64,000 nucleotides of DNA, taken from NCBI GenBank assembly GCA_016342685.1, contig JAEINU010000001.1, positions 970,920 through 1,034,919 of the forward strand. Direction: 5' to 3'. The notes beneath the pieces were generated by a model, which saw only the letters and a program-made list of their open reading frames with translations, made no database searches and had not been told where the DNA came from. Each line of letters opens with the position of its first letter. Within the stretch, counting starts at the first letter, position 1. Both the position numbers and the translations under genes were made by a program. Positions 10,173 through 20,052 of this stretch are shown here, piece after piece. The stretch is from Bacteroidales bacterium. Lineage in GTDB: Bacteria > Bacteroidota > Bacteroidia > Bacteroidales > UBA12077.

Positions 10173-10514
10173 TTAGAATAAATTCAATATCTCATCAACC
10201 TGTACACTTTTTTCATCGTAGATTACAGAGTAACTCCCTAATTCAAGTTGTGTTTTTTCTTGAATTAAATCAATTAAAAATTCAACACAAGGAACATCAA
10301 ATTCTTTACTATTAACATATATAGCAACGGCTTCCAATTGAATGCTGATATCTTCTAGCTGAACACCTTCAGGGAATTCTTTTTTTAGTTCATTAATATC
10401 ATCGCCTGTAAATATATCTGTTAACAAACCGTTTAAGCTTGTAATTGTTTCTTCAATTAGTTGATCTTTAGTCTTGTTTTGAAAGATTAGGCTTTCTATT
10501 TTATCCTGTAACAT
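10173..10514 (-). CDS. Hypothetical acidic 113-aa protein
   Basis: ORF immediately upstream of the anchor-L/OmpA gene on the same strand; no recognised motif. Confidence 0.6.
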   Translation of the reverse strand: MLQDKIESLIFQNKTKDQLIEETITSLNGLLTDIFTGDDINELKKEFPEGVQLEDISIQLEAVAIYVNSKEFDVPCVEFLIDLIQEKTQLELGSYSVIYDEKSVQVDEILNLF

Positions 10515-10661
10515 TTTGTTTTATTTTAAAGGTTAAATTTAATCCGAAATTAAGTAAAAGATTTAAGATAGAAAAATTAGCAAAAGCATATATACATAAC
10601 ATAATTGGAAGTATTGGATTAAATATAAATACATTTTATATTTGGATTAAATTTAAAGAAG

Positions 10662-11300
10662 ATGAGAGAGTTTTCAATTATTGCAGTATCATTAATAAAC
10701 TTAATAATAGGGGTAAGATATTGTATCTTAACATATAATAAAAAAATAAAACCAGTCTTAGCGATGTGGGTATTTTTTTCTATTGCAGTAGCTATGAGTT
10801 TAACAACTTATATGGCGAATGATAATTTTAGTATGTGGGATAACGTACTAAATACTACCGATTTAATAATGGTAACAGCAGTAGCCATAATGATATTTTT
10901 TTTTGGTGATAAAAGCTCTAAGTTTTCAAAATTTGATAAAATATGTTTGATAGCTGTTATACTTATTACCTTATTTTGGTTTGTTACTAAAACGCATTTT
11001 TTATCTCATTTAATGATTCAAAGTGTATTAGTAATCGCTTATTTTCCAGTGATTAAAAGGTTGTGGCAATCGAAAGAAAACACAGAACCATTTTCTGTTT
11101 GGATACTAATGATGATAGCTCCGATTTTTGCATTGCTTTCAAGTAAGGGTATCTTAGCTGCAGTTTATTCGGGAAGAGCAATTGCATCAACAGGATTGCT
11201 TATTGTTTTAATGCTTCGAGTAGAATATTTAAATAAGAGAAATACTGAAAAAGAATATTTGAAGATAAAAACAAGATTTTTAAATAAAATAAGAAAATGA
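10662..11300 (+). CDS. Hypothetical multi-pass membrane protein
   Basis: ORF 212 aa, multiple hydrophobic segments; TATATTTG promoter element at 10637-10644. Confidence 0.7.
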   Translation: MREFSIIAVSLINLIIGVRYCILTYNKKIKPVLAMWVFFSIAVAMSLTTYMANDNFSMWDNVLNTTDLIMVTAVAIMIFFFGDKSSKFSKFDKICLIAVILITLFWFVTKTHFLSHLMIQSVLVIAYFPVIKRLWQSKENTEPFSVWILMMIAPIFALLSSKGILAAVYSGRAIASTGLLIVLMLRVEYLNKRNTEKEYLKIKTRFLNKIRK

Positions 11301-11329
11301 AAAGAGCGTATTTTACTACGCTCTTTTTT
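11301..11329. terminator. Bidirectional terminator
   Basis: AAAGAGCGTA-TTTTAC-TACGCTCTTTTTT. Confidence 0.85.
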
Positions 11330-11333
11330 ATAT

Positions 11334-12272
11334 TTATTCTGATACTTCTGGAGTTATTTTTGCGAATAATTTCTTAAACGATCCCCATTTATACTTGTAG
11401 GATATTATGAAAAGAAATATTCCTGAGAATATTAATAATTCATACAGACTAAAAACGGGATCAACTACTTCAGCTTTTAAAATAGCAGGTGTTTGTAATA
11501 CGGAACTATCATGTGTTACAAGCAAAGAACTCAATACATTATTTACAACATGAACCCCAATGGCAATTTCTAAACCTTCGTCCATAATTACACAAATTGC
11601 AAAGACCAATCCCAATGTGATATATTGAGGAAGCATAAGAGCAACTCCATATTCTTTAACTTCAGGATTTGTTAAATGCATTACTCCAAATAAAACAGAG
11701 GTAACAATTAATGGAATCCATGTATTTTTAGTTAATACAGCCAAGCCTTGTTGAAAATACCCACGAAATATAACTTCTTCAAAGGTAGCTTGCAGTGTAA
11801 TAAATACGATACTTATAAAAAACAGTGTTATAAATTGACTTGGATTAAATTGAACGGTGTAATCTTCTGGGTTTAGATTATAGCTTACGATCAAACTAAT
11901 TATCATTAATCCACCCCAAACTCCAATTGCAAAAAAGAATCTGCTAAAATCAAATTTATTCCTTCCAGTTAATGTGTCAGTAATACTTCTTTCATGTAAT
12001 GGCTTTATTAATAAAATAAATGCTATTAGTCCTGCAGCAAATGGAATTAACATTAGAAATAATCCCAAGTTTGAATTTATACCTAATAATGAAAAATCTG
12101 TAAGGTTCGATGAGTTTAGCTCTAAACCTTTGCTCAAAGCTTGAGCTGCAGCAACTATGCTAAAGGGAATGCTTCCCAATTGTGTTACCACAAAAACAAT
12201 AGCTATCATTATTATATATCTCCACCAACAATTTTTCCCTAGAAATGCTTTTGTAAAATACTTGTTTGTCAT
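11334..12272 (-). CDS. CPBP-family (Abi/CAAX) intramembrane metalloprotease
   Basis: ORF 312 aa; TFEEVIFRGYFQQGL and SVLFGVMHLTN motifs within TM segments. Confidence 0.85.
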   Translation of the reverse strand: MTNKYFTKAFLGKNCWWRYIIMIAIVFVVTQLGSIPFSIVAAAQALSKGLELNSSNLTDFSLLGINSNLGLFLMLIPFAAGLIAFILLIKPLHERSITDTLTGRNKFDFSRFFFAIGVWGGLMIISLIVSYNLNPEDYTVQFNPSQFITLFFISIVFITLQATFEEVIFRGYFQQGLAVLTKNTWIPLIVTSVLFGVMHLTNPEVKEYGVALMLPQYITLGLVFAICVIMDEGLEIAIGVHVVNNVLSSLLVTHDSSVLQTPAILKAEVVDPVFSLYELLIFSGIFLFIISYKYKWGSFKKLFAKITPEVSE

Positions 12273-12490
12273 ATCGATTAAATTTATTAATGTTTTTGGG
12301 TTAGTATATCAAGTTTCGAAATTATTACAAAATAATAGAATTAAATATTAAGGCTTATTAAAAACCGCACTTAGATTTGAAAATAGAATGTTTTATTCCG
12401 TATTTTAAAAATAACTTTATTAAATCTATTTATAGATGAATAATTGCAAATAATTAATATTTTTGTTCTGATTAATCTAATTTCTACTAA

Positions 12491-13780
12491 ATGAACTCAA
12501 GCAAAAAACAGTTTGTAACTTCAATGATAATCATTGGAGTTTTATTTTTTCTTTTTGGTTTTATAACCTGGTTAAATGGAATTTTAATTCCTTATTTAAA
12601 AATCGCATGTGAGCTAAATAATCTGCAATCTCTAATGGTTGCCTTTTCATTTTATATAGCATACTTTGTTATGGCTATTCCTTCGGGTTGGGTTTTGAAA
12701 AGAACAGGTTTTAAGAAAGGTATGATGTTTGGTTTATGGATTATGGCTATAGGTGCTCTTGTCTTTATTCCTGCAGCATATACTCGTTCGTTTCCTTTAT
12801 TCCTGTTTGGATTATTTATTATGGGAACAGGACTTACAGTATTGCAAAACTCGTCAAATCCATATATAACTATAATTGGGCCTGTAGAAACTGCTGCAAG
12901 CAGGATTAGCATAATGGGAATATGTAATAAGATTGCAGGAGCTCTTGCTCCAATAATTCTAGCTTATTTTATTCTTAACGATGGAGATAGCTTTGTGGAA
13001 AGCTTAAAAACTATGGCGCCAGATGCAAAAAGTCTAGCCCTTGATGCACTTGCTGCAAGAGCAATTGCTCCATATACCGTAATTGCAATAAGTTTGTTTT
13101 TGCTCGGGATTATGATGCGTTATTCTCCATTACCTGAGATTGAAAATGAGGATGAATCCGAAACTGAAAAAGATTCTAATGACAATGAAGTAGCCAGTAT
13201 ATTTCATCTTCCTCATTTATGGATGGGAGCGATAGCTTTGTTTTTTTATGTGGGAGTAGAAGTTATTGCTGGAGATACTATTATCCGATATGGAATGCTT
13301 TTAGGTATTGATATTGCTGATGCAAAAATTTATACAAGCTATACCTTAGTAGCAATGATCGTTGGATATGTTCTTATAGGACTAATTCTTATACCAAAGA
13401 TTATTTCTCAGCGAGTTGCTTTAGTATTAAGTGCTGTATTAGGAATTGCGTTTACCTTAGCTGCTATATTTACATCTGGACCTACATCTGTCTTTTTTAT
13501 TGCAATGCTAGGATTTGCAAATGCAATTGTATGGCCTGCAATTTGGCCACTTGCTATTCATAATACAGGTAAGCATATAAAAACTGCGTCTTCACTTTTA
13601 ATTATGGCAATTGCCGGTGGTGCTACACTTCCATTAATATGGGGTGCTTTTGCAGATTATTTTGCCGGACAACCTCAAAATGCGTATTGGATATGTATTC
13701 CTTGTTACCTTATAATTTTTTATTTTAGTATGTGGGGATATAAATTGAAGCCTAGAAAAGTTTTAAATAAGATTGCTTAA
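12491..13780 (+). CDS. Sugar MFS transporter, FucP/GluP-like
   Basis: ORF 429 aa; FFLFGFITWLNGILIPYLKIACEL and 12-TM profile. Confidence 0.85.
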   Translation: MNSSKKQFVTSMIIIGVLFFLFGFITWLNGILIPYLKIACELNNLQSLMVAFSFYIAYFVMAIPSGWVLKRTGFKKGMMFGLWIMAIGALVFIPAAYTRSFPLFLFGLFIMGTGLTVLQNSSNPYITIIGPVETAASRISIMGICNKIAGALAPIILAYFILNDGDSFVESLKTMAPDAKSLALDALAARAIAPYTVIAISLFLLGIMMRYSPLPEIENEDESETEKDSNDNEVASIFHLPHLWMGAIALFFYVGVEVIAGDTIIRYGMLLGIDIADAKIYTSYTLVAMIVGYVLIGLILIPKIISQRVALVLSAVLGIAFTLAAIFTSGPTSVFFIAMLGFANAIVWPAIWPLAIHNTGKHIKTASSLLIMAIAGGATLPLIWGAFADYFAGQPQNAYWICIPCYLIIFYFSMWGYKLKPRKVLNKIA

Positions 13781-13955
13781 AATATTGAGAGATAAGGATA
13801 AGAAGTATCCTAAACTAAGATTGTAATTAAAATTAGAAATAGACGGGAATTATTAATTCTGCTATCAAATCTCAATACTATTATCTTGTTACTTTTAAGA
13901 ATCATCAGTAATTTTACAATCTATAAACCTTAAACTTTTAACCTTTAACAAAAGT

Positions 13956-14858
13956 ATGGATTTAACATTATTAGTATTAGCAGCAGGAATGGGCAGCCGC
14001 TATGGTGGATTAAAACAACTGGATCAGGTTGGCCCAAGTGGAGAAACTATTATTGATTACTCAGTATATGACGCAATTGAAGCGGGTTTTAATAAAGTAG
14101 TTTTCATTATTCGAAGGGATATTGAAAAGGAAATGAAAGAGTTATTATTTGATAAATACAGCAAGAAAATAAAGATCGAATATGTATTTCAGGAGTTAGA
14201 AAATGTACCTGAAGGAGTTGCTTTTCCTGCAGATAGAGTTAAACCTTGGGGAACAGGGCATGCAGTATTAATGGCTAAAGATGTAATTAATGAGCCATTT
14301 GTTGTTATTAATGCAGATGATTTTTATGGTAAAAGTGCTTTCAAAGTAGTTGCCGATTATATGAATAGTCAGCAAGGAGATCTGAAAGGAAAGAATTGCA
14401 TGGCAGGTTATTTATTAAAAAACACACTTTCTGAGCATGGAACAGTTTCACGTGGTGTTTGTAAAGTTAACAATGAAAACGAACTTGTTGAAGTTACAGA
14501 ACGAACTAAAATAGGCTTGGAGAACAATAAAATTATTGCTGATGATAATGGAAATAATCTTGAATTAAATGGTGATTCTTTTGTTTCGATGAATTTTTGG
14601 GGTTTTACTCCAGATGTATTTGCAGAGCTTGAATCTGAATTTAAGAAATTTATACTAGAGAATGCAGATAATATTAAGTCAGAATATTATATTCCATCAA
14701 TAGTAAGTCATCAAATAAACAATAATTTGGCAACGGTTAAAGTACTTCAAGCTACCGATCAGTGGTTTGGAGTAACTTACAAAGAAGACAAACCTGTTGT
14801 TGTAGAAAAAATGAAGGCACTTACAGATGCAGGTGAATACCCTGAACGACTTTGGTAA
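13956..14858 (+). CDS. Nucleotidyltransferase-family protein (sugar-1-phosphate NTP transferase-like)
   Basis: ORF 300 aa; LVLAAGMGSRYGGLKQLD and INADDFYG motifs. Confidence 0.85.
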   Translation: MDLTLLVLAAGMGSRYGGLKQLDQVGPSGETIIDYSVYDAIEAGFNKVVFIIRRDIEKEMKELLFDKYSKKIKIEYVFQELENVPEGVAFPADRVKPWGTGHAVLMAKDVINEPFVVINADDFYGKSAFKVVADYMNSQQGDLKGKNCMAGYLLKNTLSEHGTVSRGVCKVNNENELVEVTERTKIGLENNKIIADDNGNNLELNGDSFVSMNFWGFTPDVFAELESEFKKFILENADNIKSEYYIPSIVSHQINNNLATVKVLQATDQWFGVTYKEDKPVVVEKMKALTDAGEYPERLW

Positions 14859-14875
14859 TAGTATATATATTATAG

Positions 14876-14902
14876 AAGGGACTCGTTATGAGTCCCTTTT
14901 TT
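14876..14902. terminator. Bidirectional terminator
   Basis: AAGGGACTCGTTATGAGTCCCTTTTTT. Confidence 0.85.
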
Positions 14903-16901
14903 ATTCCAATAGAAGCATTAAGTAATGCGCTGCCGACCAACTAAAGTTATAAGATTCTAAACCTTCTCCTGTTATTGGTTGGTAATTTTCCCGAATCGCC
15001 GAGCCTTTGTCCAAAACACCTTCGGCATTTTCAATTAGCATTTTGGTTGCTAGATCTGCTTCAGTATTGTATCCATAATTTCGTAAAGCCTTAACTGCAA
15101 AATAAGCTTGGTCTAACCAAACTGGACCTCGCCAATAACCACCGTCAGGTTTAAATTTGGGATGATCTGCACATACGGTTGGGAAAGGAACTCTAGTTAG
15201 AAATTTAGAAGTGTTCATCATTGTTTTTGAAGCTTTTTCCGCTTGCTCTTTGCTTGCAATATTAGCCCATAATGGAATCCAGCCTTCAGGTCCCATAATT
15301 TTTATAAATTCTTCTCCATTAATATCAGTATCGTAAAACCAACCAGATTCATTATCCCAAAACTGTTGCTGGATTTTTGTTTTTAATTTAAGTGCATCTG
15401 ATTCGAACTTAACTTGATCCTTTTCAAAGCCTAATGCAATAGCAATTTTATTCATATATATTTTCTCAGCATACAAATAAGCATTTAAATCAACACTTTC
15501 CTGATTCAAAGAAAAAGCTTGATCGGAGTTTTTAAGTATATCGCTATCATCGAATCGAATGGCATTATCCATTCCACTTTCCCACTTGGCAGCTATCAAT
15601 GTTCCGTCGGTTGAACCATATTCACAAATACCATCCTTATCATGGTCACGCTCAGCATACCACCATTCATGATATTTATTAAGTTTAGGATACATTTCAG
15701 CCAAAAATGCTGCGTCACCTGTTTCTTCATATACTTTCCAAATTGCCCATCCAGAAAGAGGAGCCTTCGTATTTCTGTAATTATTTGCTTCTATACTTGT
15801 ATCTCGATAAACACAATCGGGAATGAATCCATTACTTTCCTGAAAGTCATACATTGCTCTAATTTGATTTTTAGCTAATCCCGAATTAAAATGAACCAAA
15901 GCTACAGCGTGCTTCCAACTATCCCAAGCCCAAAAGCCATGAAACCATTTGTAATGATAACTTGGAAAGCAGCCTTCGAAATTTAAGCCTTCGGCAGCCG
16001 ATCGCCAATTATTTTGAAGTGTTAGTATACATTTGCTAACTAGATTTAAATATGCTTCGTTGCGCCATTTTAAAGGAATTCGACTAATCACATCATTTAA
16101 TTGTTGATTCTTTTCGTTGATACGTTTTTTTAATAAATCATTGTAATTTATATTACTGATCTCAGAGTATAAATTATCTTGAAAACTAAATGATTGTTTA
16201 GTATAAATGATTGTTGATTTTCCAGATTTTAATTCTATTTGATTTAGTTTTAAAAGATATGAAGTATCGCATAGTATTATACTATCGATGTTTGCATGTG
16301 GAAAAGATAAATAACCAGTAACATTGCTTTTTTCGGAGTGGATGGAAATTGTATTGTTTTTTGAGTTTAAATGGATAAACTTATTAATGATTTTGCCAGA
16401 GAATACAGGATTAAATATTAATTCCTTATCAGTAATATTTTTAATTTTGGTTTGTATAATTGCAGTTCCCGATGATTCAAAAAATAGTTCTTGCTTAATT
16501 TCAATTTTATCAACCGATACAATCTGTTCTAAATGACTTAAGTAGGAATTCTGAACAATATTCTTAATCTCCGAATCTAATATGTTTTTACCTTGCTTAT
16601 CAATAATCTGAAGCTTAGAAAGGCATTTTGAAATCCACGCACCATTCTCTTGTGTCATTAGAAAAGGACCAGAAAAACCCAAAACTTGACTATTGGTATC
16701 AGGAAAGCTATATGAAAACCAAGCACCTTGATCTGAAAAAGAGAATATAGAACGATCGTAACTAGAATTGGGTGTTCCAGAAAATGAAATTGTATTTCCC
16801 TGATTTAGAATATTAAATTGACCTTTATCTGAACAGGAAAATATAAAAATGAAAGATAGTAAAACAAATAATCTGAATATTTTCATAAGAATAGATTGCA
16901 T
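14901..16901 (-). CDS. MGH1-like / trehalase-type (alpha/alpha)6 glycoside hydrolase, lipoprotein
   Basis: ORF 666 aa; lipobox FSCS; FHGFWAWDSWKHAVAL, WESGMDNAIRF, YWRGPVWLDQAYFA, ENYQPITGEG. Confidence 0.8.
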   Translation of the reverse strand: MQSILMKIFRLFVLLSFIFIFSCSDKGQFNILNQGNTISFSGTPNSSYDRSIFSFSDQGAWFSYSFPDTNSQVLGFSGPFLMTQENGAWISKCLSKLQIIDKQGKNILDSEIKNIVQNSYLSHLEQIVSVDKIEIKQELFFESSGTAIIQTKIKNITDKELIFNPVFSGKIINKFIHLNSKNNTISIHSEKSNVTGYLSFPHANIDSIILCDTSYLLKLNQIELKSGKSTIIYTKQSFSFQDNLYSEISNINYNDLLKKRINEKNQQLNDVISRIPLKWRNEAYLNLVSKCILTLQNNWRSAAEGLNFEGCFPSYHYKWFHGFWAWDSWKHAVALVHFNSGLAKNQIRAMYDFQESNGFIPDCVYRDTSIEANNYRNTKAPLSGWAIWKVYEETGDAAFLAEMYPKLNKYHEWWYAERDHDKDGICEYGSTDGTLIAAKWESGMDNAIRFDDSDILKNSDQAFSLNQESVDLNAYLYAEKIYMNKIAIALGFEKDQVKFESDALKLKTKIQQQFWDNESGWFYDTDINGEEFIKIMGPEGWIPLWANIASKEQAEKASKTMMNTSKFLTRVPFPTVCADHPKFKPDGGYWRGPVWLDQAYFAVKALRNYGYNTEADLATKMLIENAEGVLDKGSAIRENYQPITGEGLESYNFSWSAAHYLMLLLE

Positions 16902-16937
16902 TTAAAATTTCTTAAATATAATCTATTTGAAATATTT

Positions 16938-17302
16938 TTACCAAGGATAATAATCATCCCACTCATCATCGTATAATTCAACGGTAATTCTTCTGTCATT
17001 ATAAAAATGAACATCATCTGCGGTGTAATCCTCTATGCTTGTATTACTTGAAGTTACCATAATGTTGTAAATATAGTCGTCTTTGGCGCTAAGCTCAAAC
17101 GTTTTGCTTTCTCCCGGTTTAATATTGCTTTTTAATCGGTTCGATCCATAACCCAAATTAGAATAGTAAACTCCTGTAATATCATACATAGTTGAATTAT
17201 TTTCAACTTCAAGGTAGGCTTCTTTTTTTAGAACGTCTGGTTTGTCACATGCATTTGAATTAGAAATGCACACATAATTAACACTAAATTAATGTTTTTC
17301 AT
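16938..17302 (-). pseudogene. Small lipoprotein with signal peptide apparently out of frame
   Basis: ATG at 17302 encodes MKNINLVLIM in one frame; the body continues in another frame (...CISNSNACDKPDV...) across a TGTG repeat; joined they give a lipoprotein signal with lipobox SNAC. Confidence 0.55.
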
Positions 17303-17439
17303 GATTTAGAATTTTTTAGTGGGTTGTGTAAAGTTATTAAATACTGAACCTTAAGTCAATATTGCTTGTTTTTAATATTATTAATTAGATTTTAATTAAT
17401 AAACTTTTTATCTTTATTAAATTCAAACATCACATAGAA

Positions 17440-18165
17440 ATGAATCATAGAATTTTAGTCTATACAGCAATATTTGTTTTGTCACTTTTAAGCCTTTCTT
17501 TCACTTTTAATCCAGGGTATAAGGATAAATATGAAAAAGTTCGCCAAAGAATGGTGAGAAATCAGATTGTTGCGCGTGGGATTAAAGATCAAAAGGTTAT
17601 TCAGGCAATGTTAAATGTTCAGAGGCATTTGTTTGTTCCAGCAAATAATGAACGAATGGCTTATGAAGACAGACCTTTACCAATTGGAGAAGGCCAAACA
17701 ATATCACAACCATATATTGTAGCATTAATGACCGAAACTTTAAATCTTAATGCAGACATGAAAGTACTTGAAATTGGTACTGGATCTGGTTATCAAGCGG
17801 CTATATTAGCAGAAATTGTAAAAGAAGTTTATTCTATTGAAATAATTGAATCTTTAACTTTAAGAGCTAAGAAAGTGCTTACGCATCTTAATTATAAGAA
17901 CATTGAGCTTAAAACTGGTGATGGATATAAGGGCTGGAAAGAGAATGCTCCTTTTGATGCCATTATTGTAACATGTGCTCCTGCAAATATTCCTGAGCCT
18001 CTAAAAGAGCAACTAAAGGAAGGTGGTAAAATGATTATTCCTTTAGGCGGAAGTATTGCTCAAGAACTTGTTTTGCTTGAAAAAGTGAATGGAGAATTGG
18101 TTAAAAAAGTGGTGCAATCGGTTCGATTTGTTCCAATGGTTCGTGATGACGGAAAACGTTACTAA
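17440..18165 (+). CDS. pcm: Protein-L-isoaspartate O-methyltransferase with N-terminal export signal
   Basis: ORF 241 aa; GEGQTISQPYIVALM, VLEIGTGSGYQAAILAE. Confidence 0.9.
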   Translation: MNHRILVYTAIFVLSLLSLSFTFNPGYKDKYEKVRQRMVRNQIVARGIKDQKVIQAMLNVQRHLFVPANNERMAYEDRPLPIGEGQTISQPYIVALMTETLNLNADMKVLEIGTGSGYQAAILAEIVKEVYSIEIIESLTLRAKKVLTHLNYKNIELKTGDGYKGWKENAPFDAIIVTCAPANIPEPLKEQLKEGGKMIIPLGGSIAQELVLLEKVNGELVKKVVQSVRFVPMVRDDGKRY

Positions 18166-18257
18166 TTCATATAAGATTGTCCTACCTTACTCATAATTAA
18201 ACCTTATTGCTTTTTGTTAATCTATATTAATAGTAAAAAATAATCTACAAAGAAGAT

Positions 18258-19904
18258 ATGAAAACAACTATGGTCAAATTATTAACCGTAATTTTATTTT
18301 TTGGTATTACTCTAAATGTAGTTGCACAAGAATATCAGAATGCAATTTCGGCTGCAAATAGTATAGAGTATAGCTATTTTTACGAGAATCTTAAATTTCT
18401 TTCAAGTGATGAATTAAAAGGTAGAGATACTGGATCTGAGGGATACGCAAAGGCGGCCGATTATGTTGTCGACAAATTTAAGGCTAATGGATTGTTGCCA
18501 TTTGGAGATGATGGAACCTATTTTCAAAAGGTGCCTCTAGTAAAACGATCGCTTAATAGGTCTTCAATTAATTTCGATATTGTTAATTCTGATGATAAAG
18601 TTTCTGGCGTGTATGGAGAAAATTACAGTTTATTGGTAAACTCTACTTACGATAAGATTGACGAAAATCAAGAATTGGTATTTGTCGGATATGGAAATAT
18701 TCTTCCTGAAGATTCAATTAACGATTATAAGGGATTAGATGTTAAAGGCAAAACTGTTATTGTAGTAATGGGAGCTCCAAAGTCTATTAATAATAGATCT
18801 TCGTACGATCCATTTTATAAAGTTACGAATGCCGTAAAGCAAGGTGCTAGTGGAATTATTTTATTCTTCCCAAATAGATTAATTCAGGGAATGATCTTTA
18901 AGCAAATGCATGGATTTCTTCAGCAGCCAACAATGGCGCTTGCCGATAAATCATTGGGAGGAGATATGTTTGATTTTGATATTAAAACAGCTGCTTTTGT
19001 AAAAAAGGAACTTGTAAAAGATATTTTTAAATTGAATGGATTAAGATTGAAAAAGGAACTTAAAAACATTGCTAAAGGTGAGTTTGCAAGTAAAAATCTA
19101 GAATCAAAACTGAATATTTCATACACGATAAATGTTGAGAATATAAACTGTAAAAATGTGGTTGCTGTTCTTCCTGGAAGCGATCCTGAACTAAAAAGTG
19201 AATATGTTGTATTAGGTGGTCACCTAGATCATGTTGGTGTTGGAGAGGAAATAAAAGGAGATTCAATTTACAATGGCATGTGGGATAATGCAACAGGATC
19301 TGCAGCAATAATGAGTATTTCAAAGGCTTATAATGAGTTAACCGAAAAACCGAAAAGATCAATTGTATTTGTTTGTTATACTGGAGAAGAAAAAGGACTT
19401 TTAGGTTCAAATTTCTACGCTCAAAGAAATGGAATTACTGATGGTAAAATAGTTGCAAATATTAATATTGACATGTTGGGAGGACTATTTGAGTCAAAAG
19501 ATATTATTCCATTAGGATATTCACATTCTAATTTGTCCGAAGCTATTGATTTTTCGGCAAAATCGTTAAATTTTACGATTGACGATAATAAGAAAATGGA
19601 AAACATGTATATCCAACGAAGCGATCAGATTTCCTATATAAAAATAGGGGCTCCAGTTATTAATGTTGCAAATGGATTAAATGCAGTTGATCCAAAAATT
19701 AATGGTGAAAAGTTCGATGAAAAATGGATGAAAAAGTTCTATCATTCTCCTTTCGACGATATTAACCAAGAATTTTCAAGCGAATCTTTTTTAAAAGCGA
19801 TCAAGCTAAACTTTCTAACACTATATTATACTACAAATGTTATTGAAGATATCAAGTGGAATGAGGAAAGTTGGTTATATAAAAAATATGTAATGGAGAA
19901 ATAA
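18258..19904 (+). CDS. M28 family metallopeptidase, secreted
   Basis: ORF 548 aa; LGGHLDHVG, GMWDNATGSAAIMSI, YTGEEKGLLGS. Confidence 0.9.
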   Translation: MKTTMVKLLTVILFFGITLNVVAQEYQNAISAANSIEYSYFYENLKFLSSDELKGRDTGSEGYAKAADYVVDKFKANGLLPFGDDGTYFQKVPLVKRSLNRSSINFDIVNSDDKVSGVYGENYSLLVNSTYDKIDENQELVFVGYGNILPEDSINDYKGLDVKGKTVIVVMGAPKSINNRSSYDPFYKVTNAVKQGASGIILFFPNRLIQGMIFKQMHGFLQQPTMALADKSLGGDMFDFDIKTAAFVKKELVKDIFKLNGLRLKKELKNIAKGEFASKNLESKLNISYTINVENINCKNVVAVLPGSDPELKSEYVVLGGHLDHVGVGEEIKGDSIYNGMWDNATGSAAIMSISKAYNELTEKPKRSIVFVCYTGEEKGLLGSNFYAQRNGITDGKIVANINIDMLGGLFESKDIIPLGYSHSNLSEAIDFSAKSLNFTIDDNKKMENMYIQRSDQISYIKIGAPVINVANGLNAVDPKINGEKFDEKWMKKFYHSPFDDINQEFSSESFLKAIKLNFLTLYYTTNVIEDIKWNEESWLYKKYVMEK

Positions 19905-19920
19905 TAAATTTAACTAATTA

Positions 19921-19952
19921 AAAAGGGGCTTTTTAGACAGCTCCTTTTTTTA
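19921..19952 (+). terminator. Intrinsic terminator
   Basis: AAAAGGGGCTTTTTAGACAGCTCCTTTTTTT. Confidence 0.8.
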
Positions 19953-20052
19953 GTTAATATTTAATTTAATCATCAAAAAAAGGATTTTTATAGATTCTTC
20001 ATAGCACGAATTGAATTTATTTATATATATTGTAAGGTGAATCGAAGAATTA

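Noticed and set aside
11334-12272. CPBP protease as abortive infection or bacteriocin immunity system
   Set aside because: CPBP proteases are widespread and have many roles; no adjacent bacteriocin or toxin gene is visible.
13900-13955. TTAAAC/TTTAAC repeats upstream of the nucleotidyltransferase
   Set aside because: Short AT-rich near-repeats, indistinguishable from background composition.
19072-19410. 112-aa minus-strand ORF inside the M28 gene
   Set aside because: Leu/His-rich antisense shadow of the peptidase coding strand.
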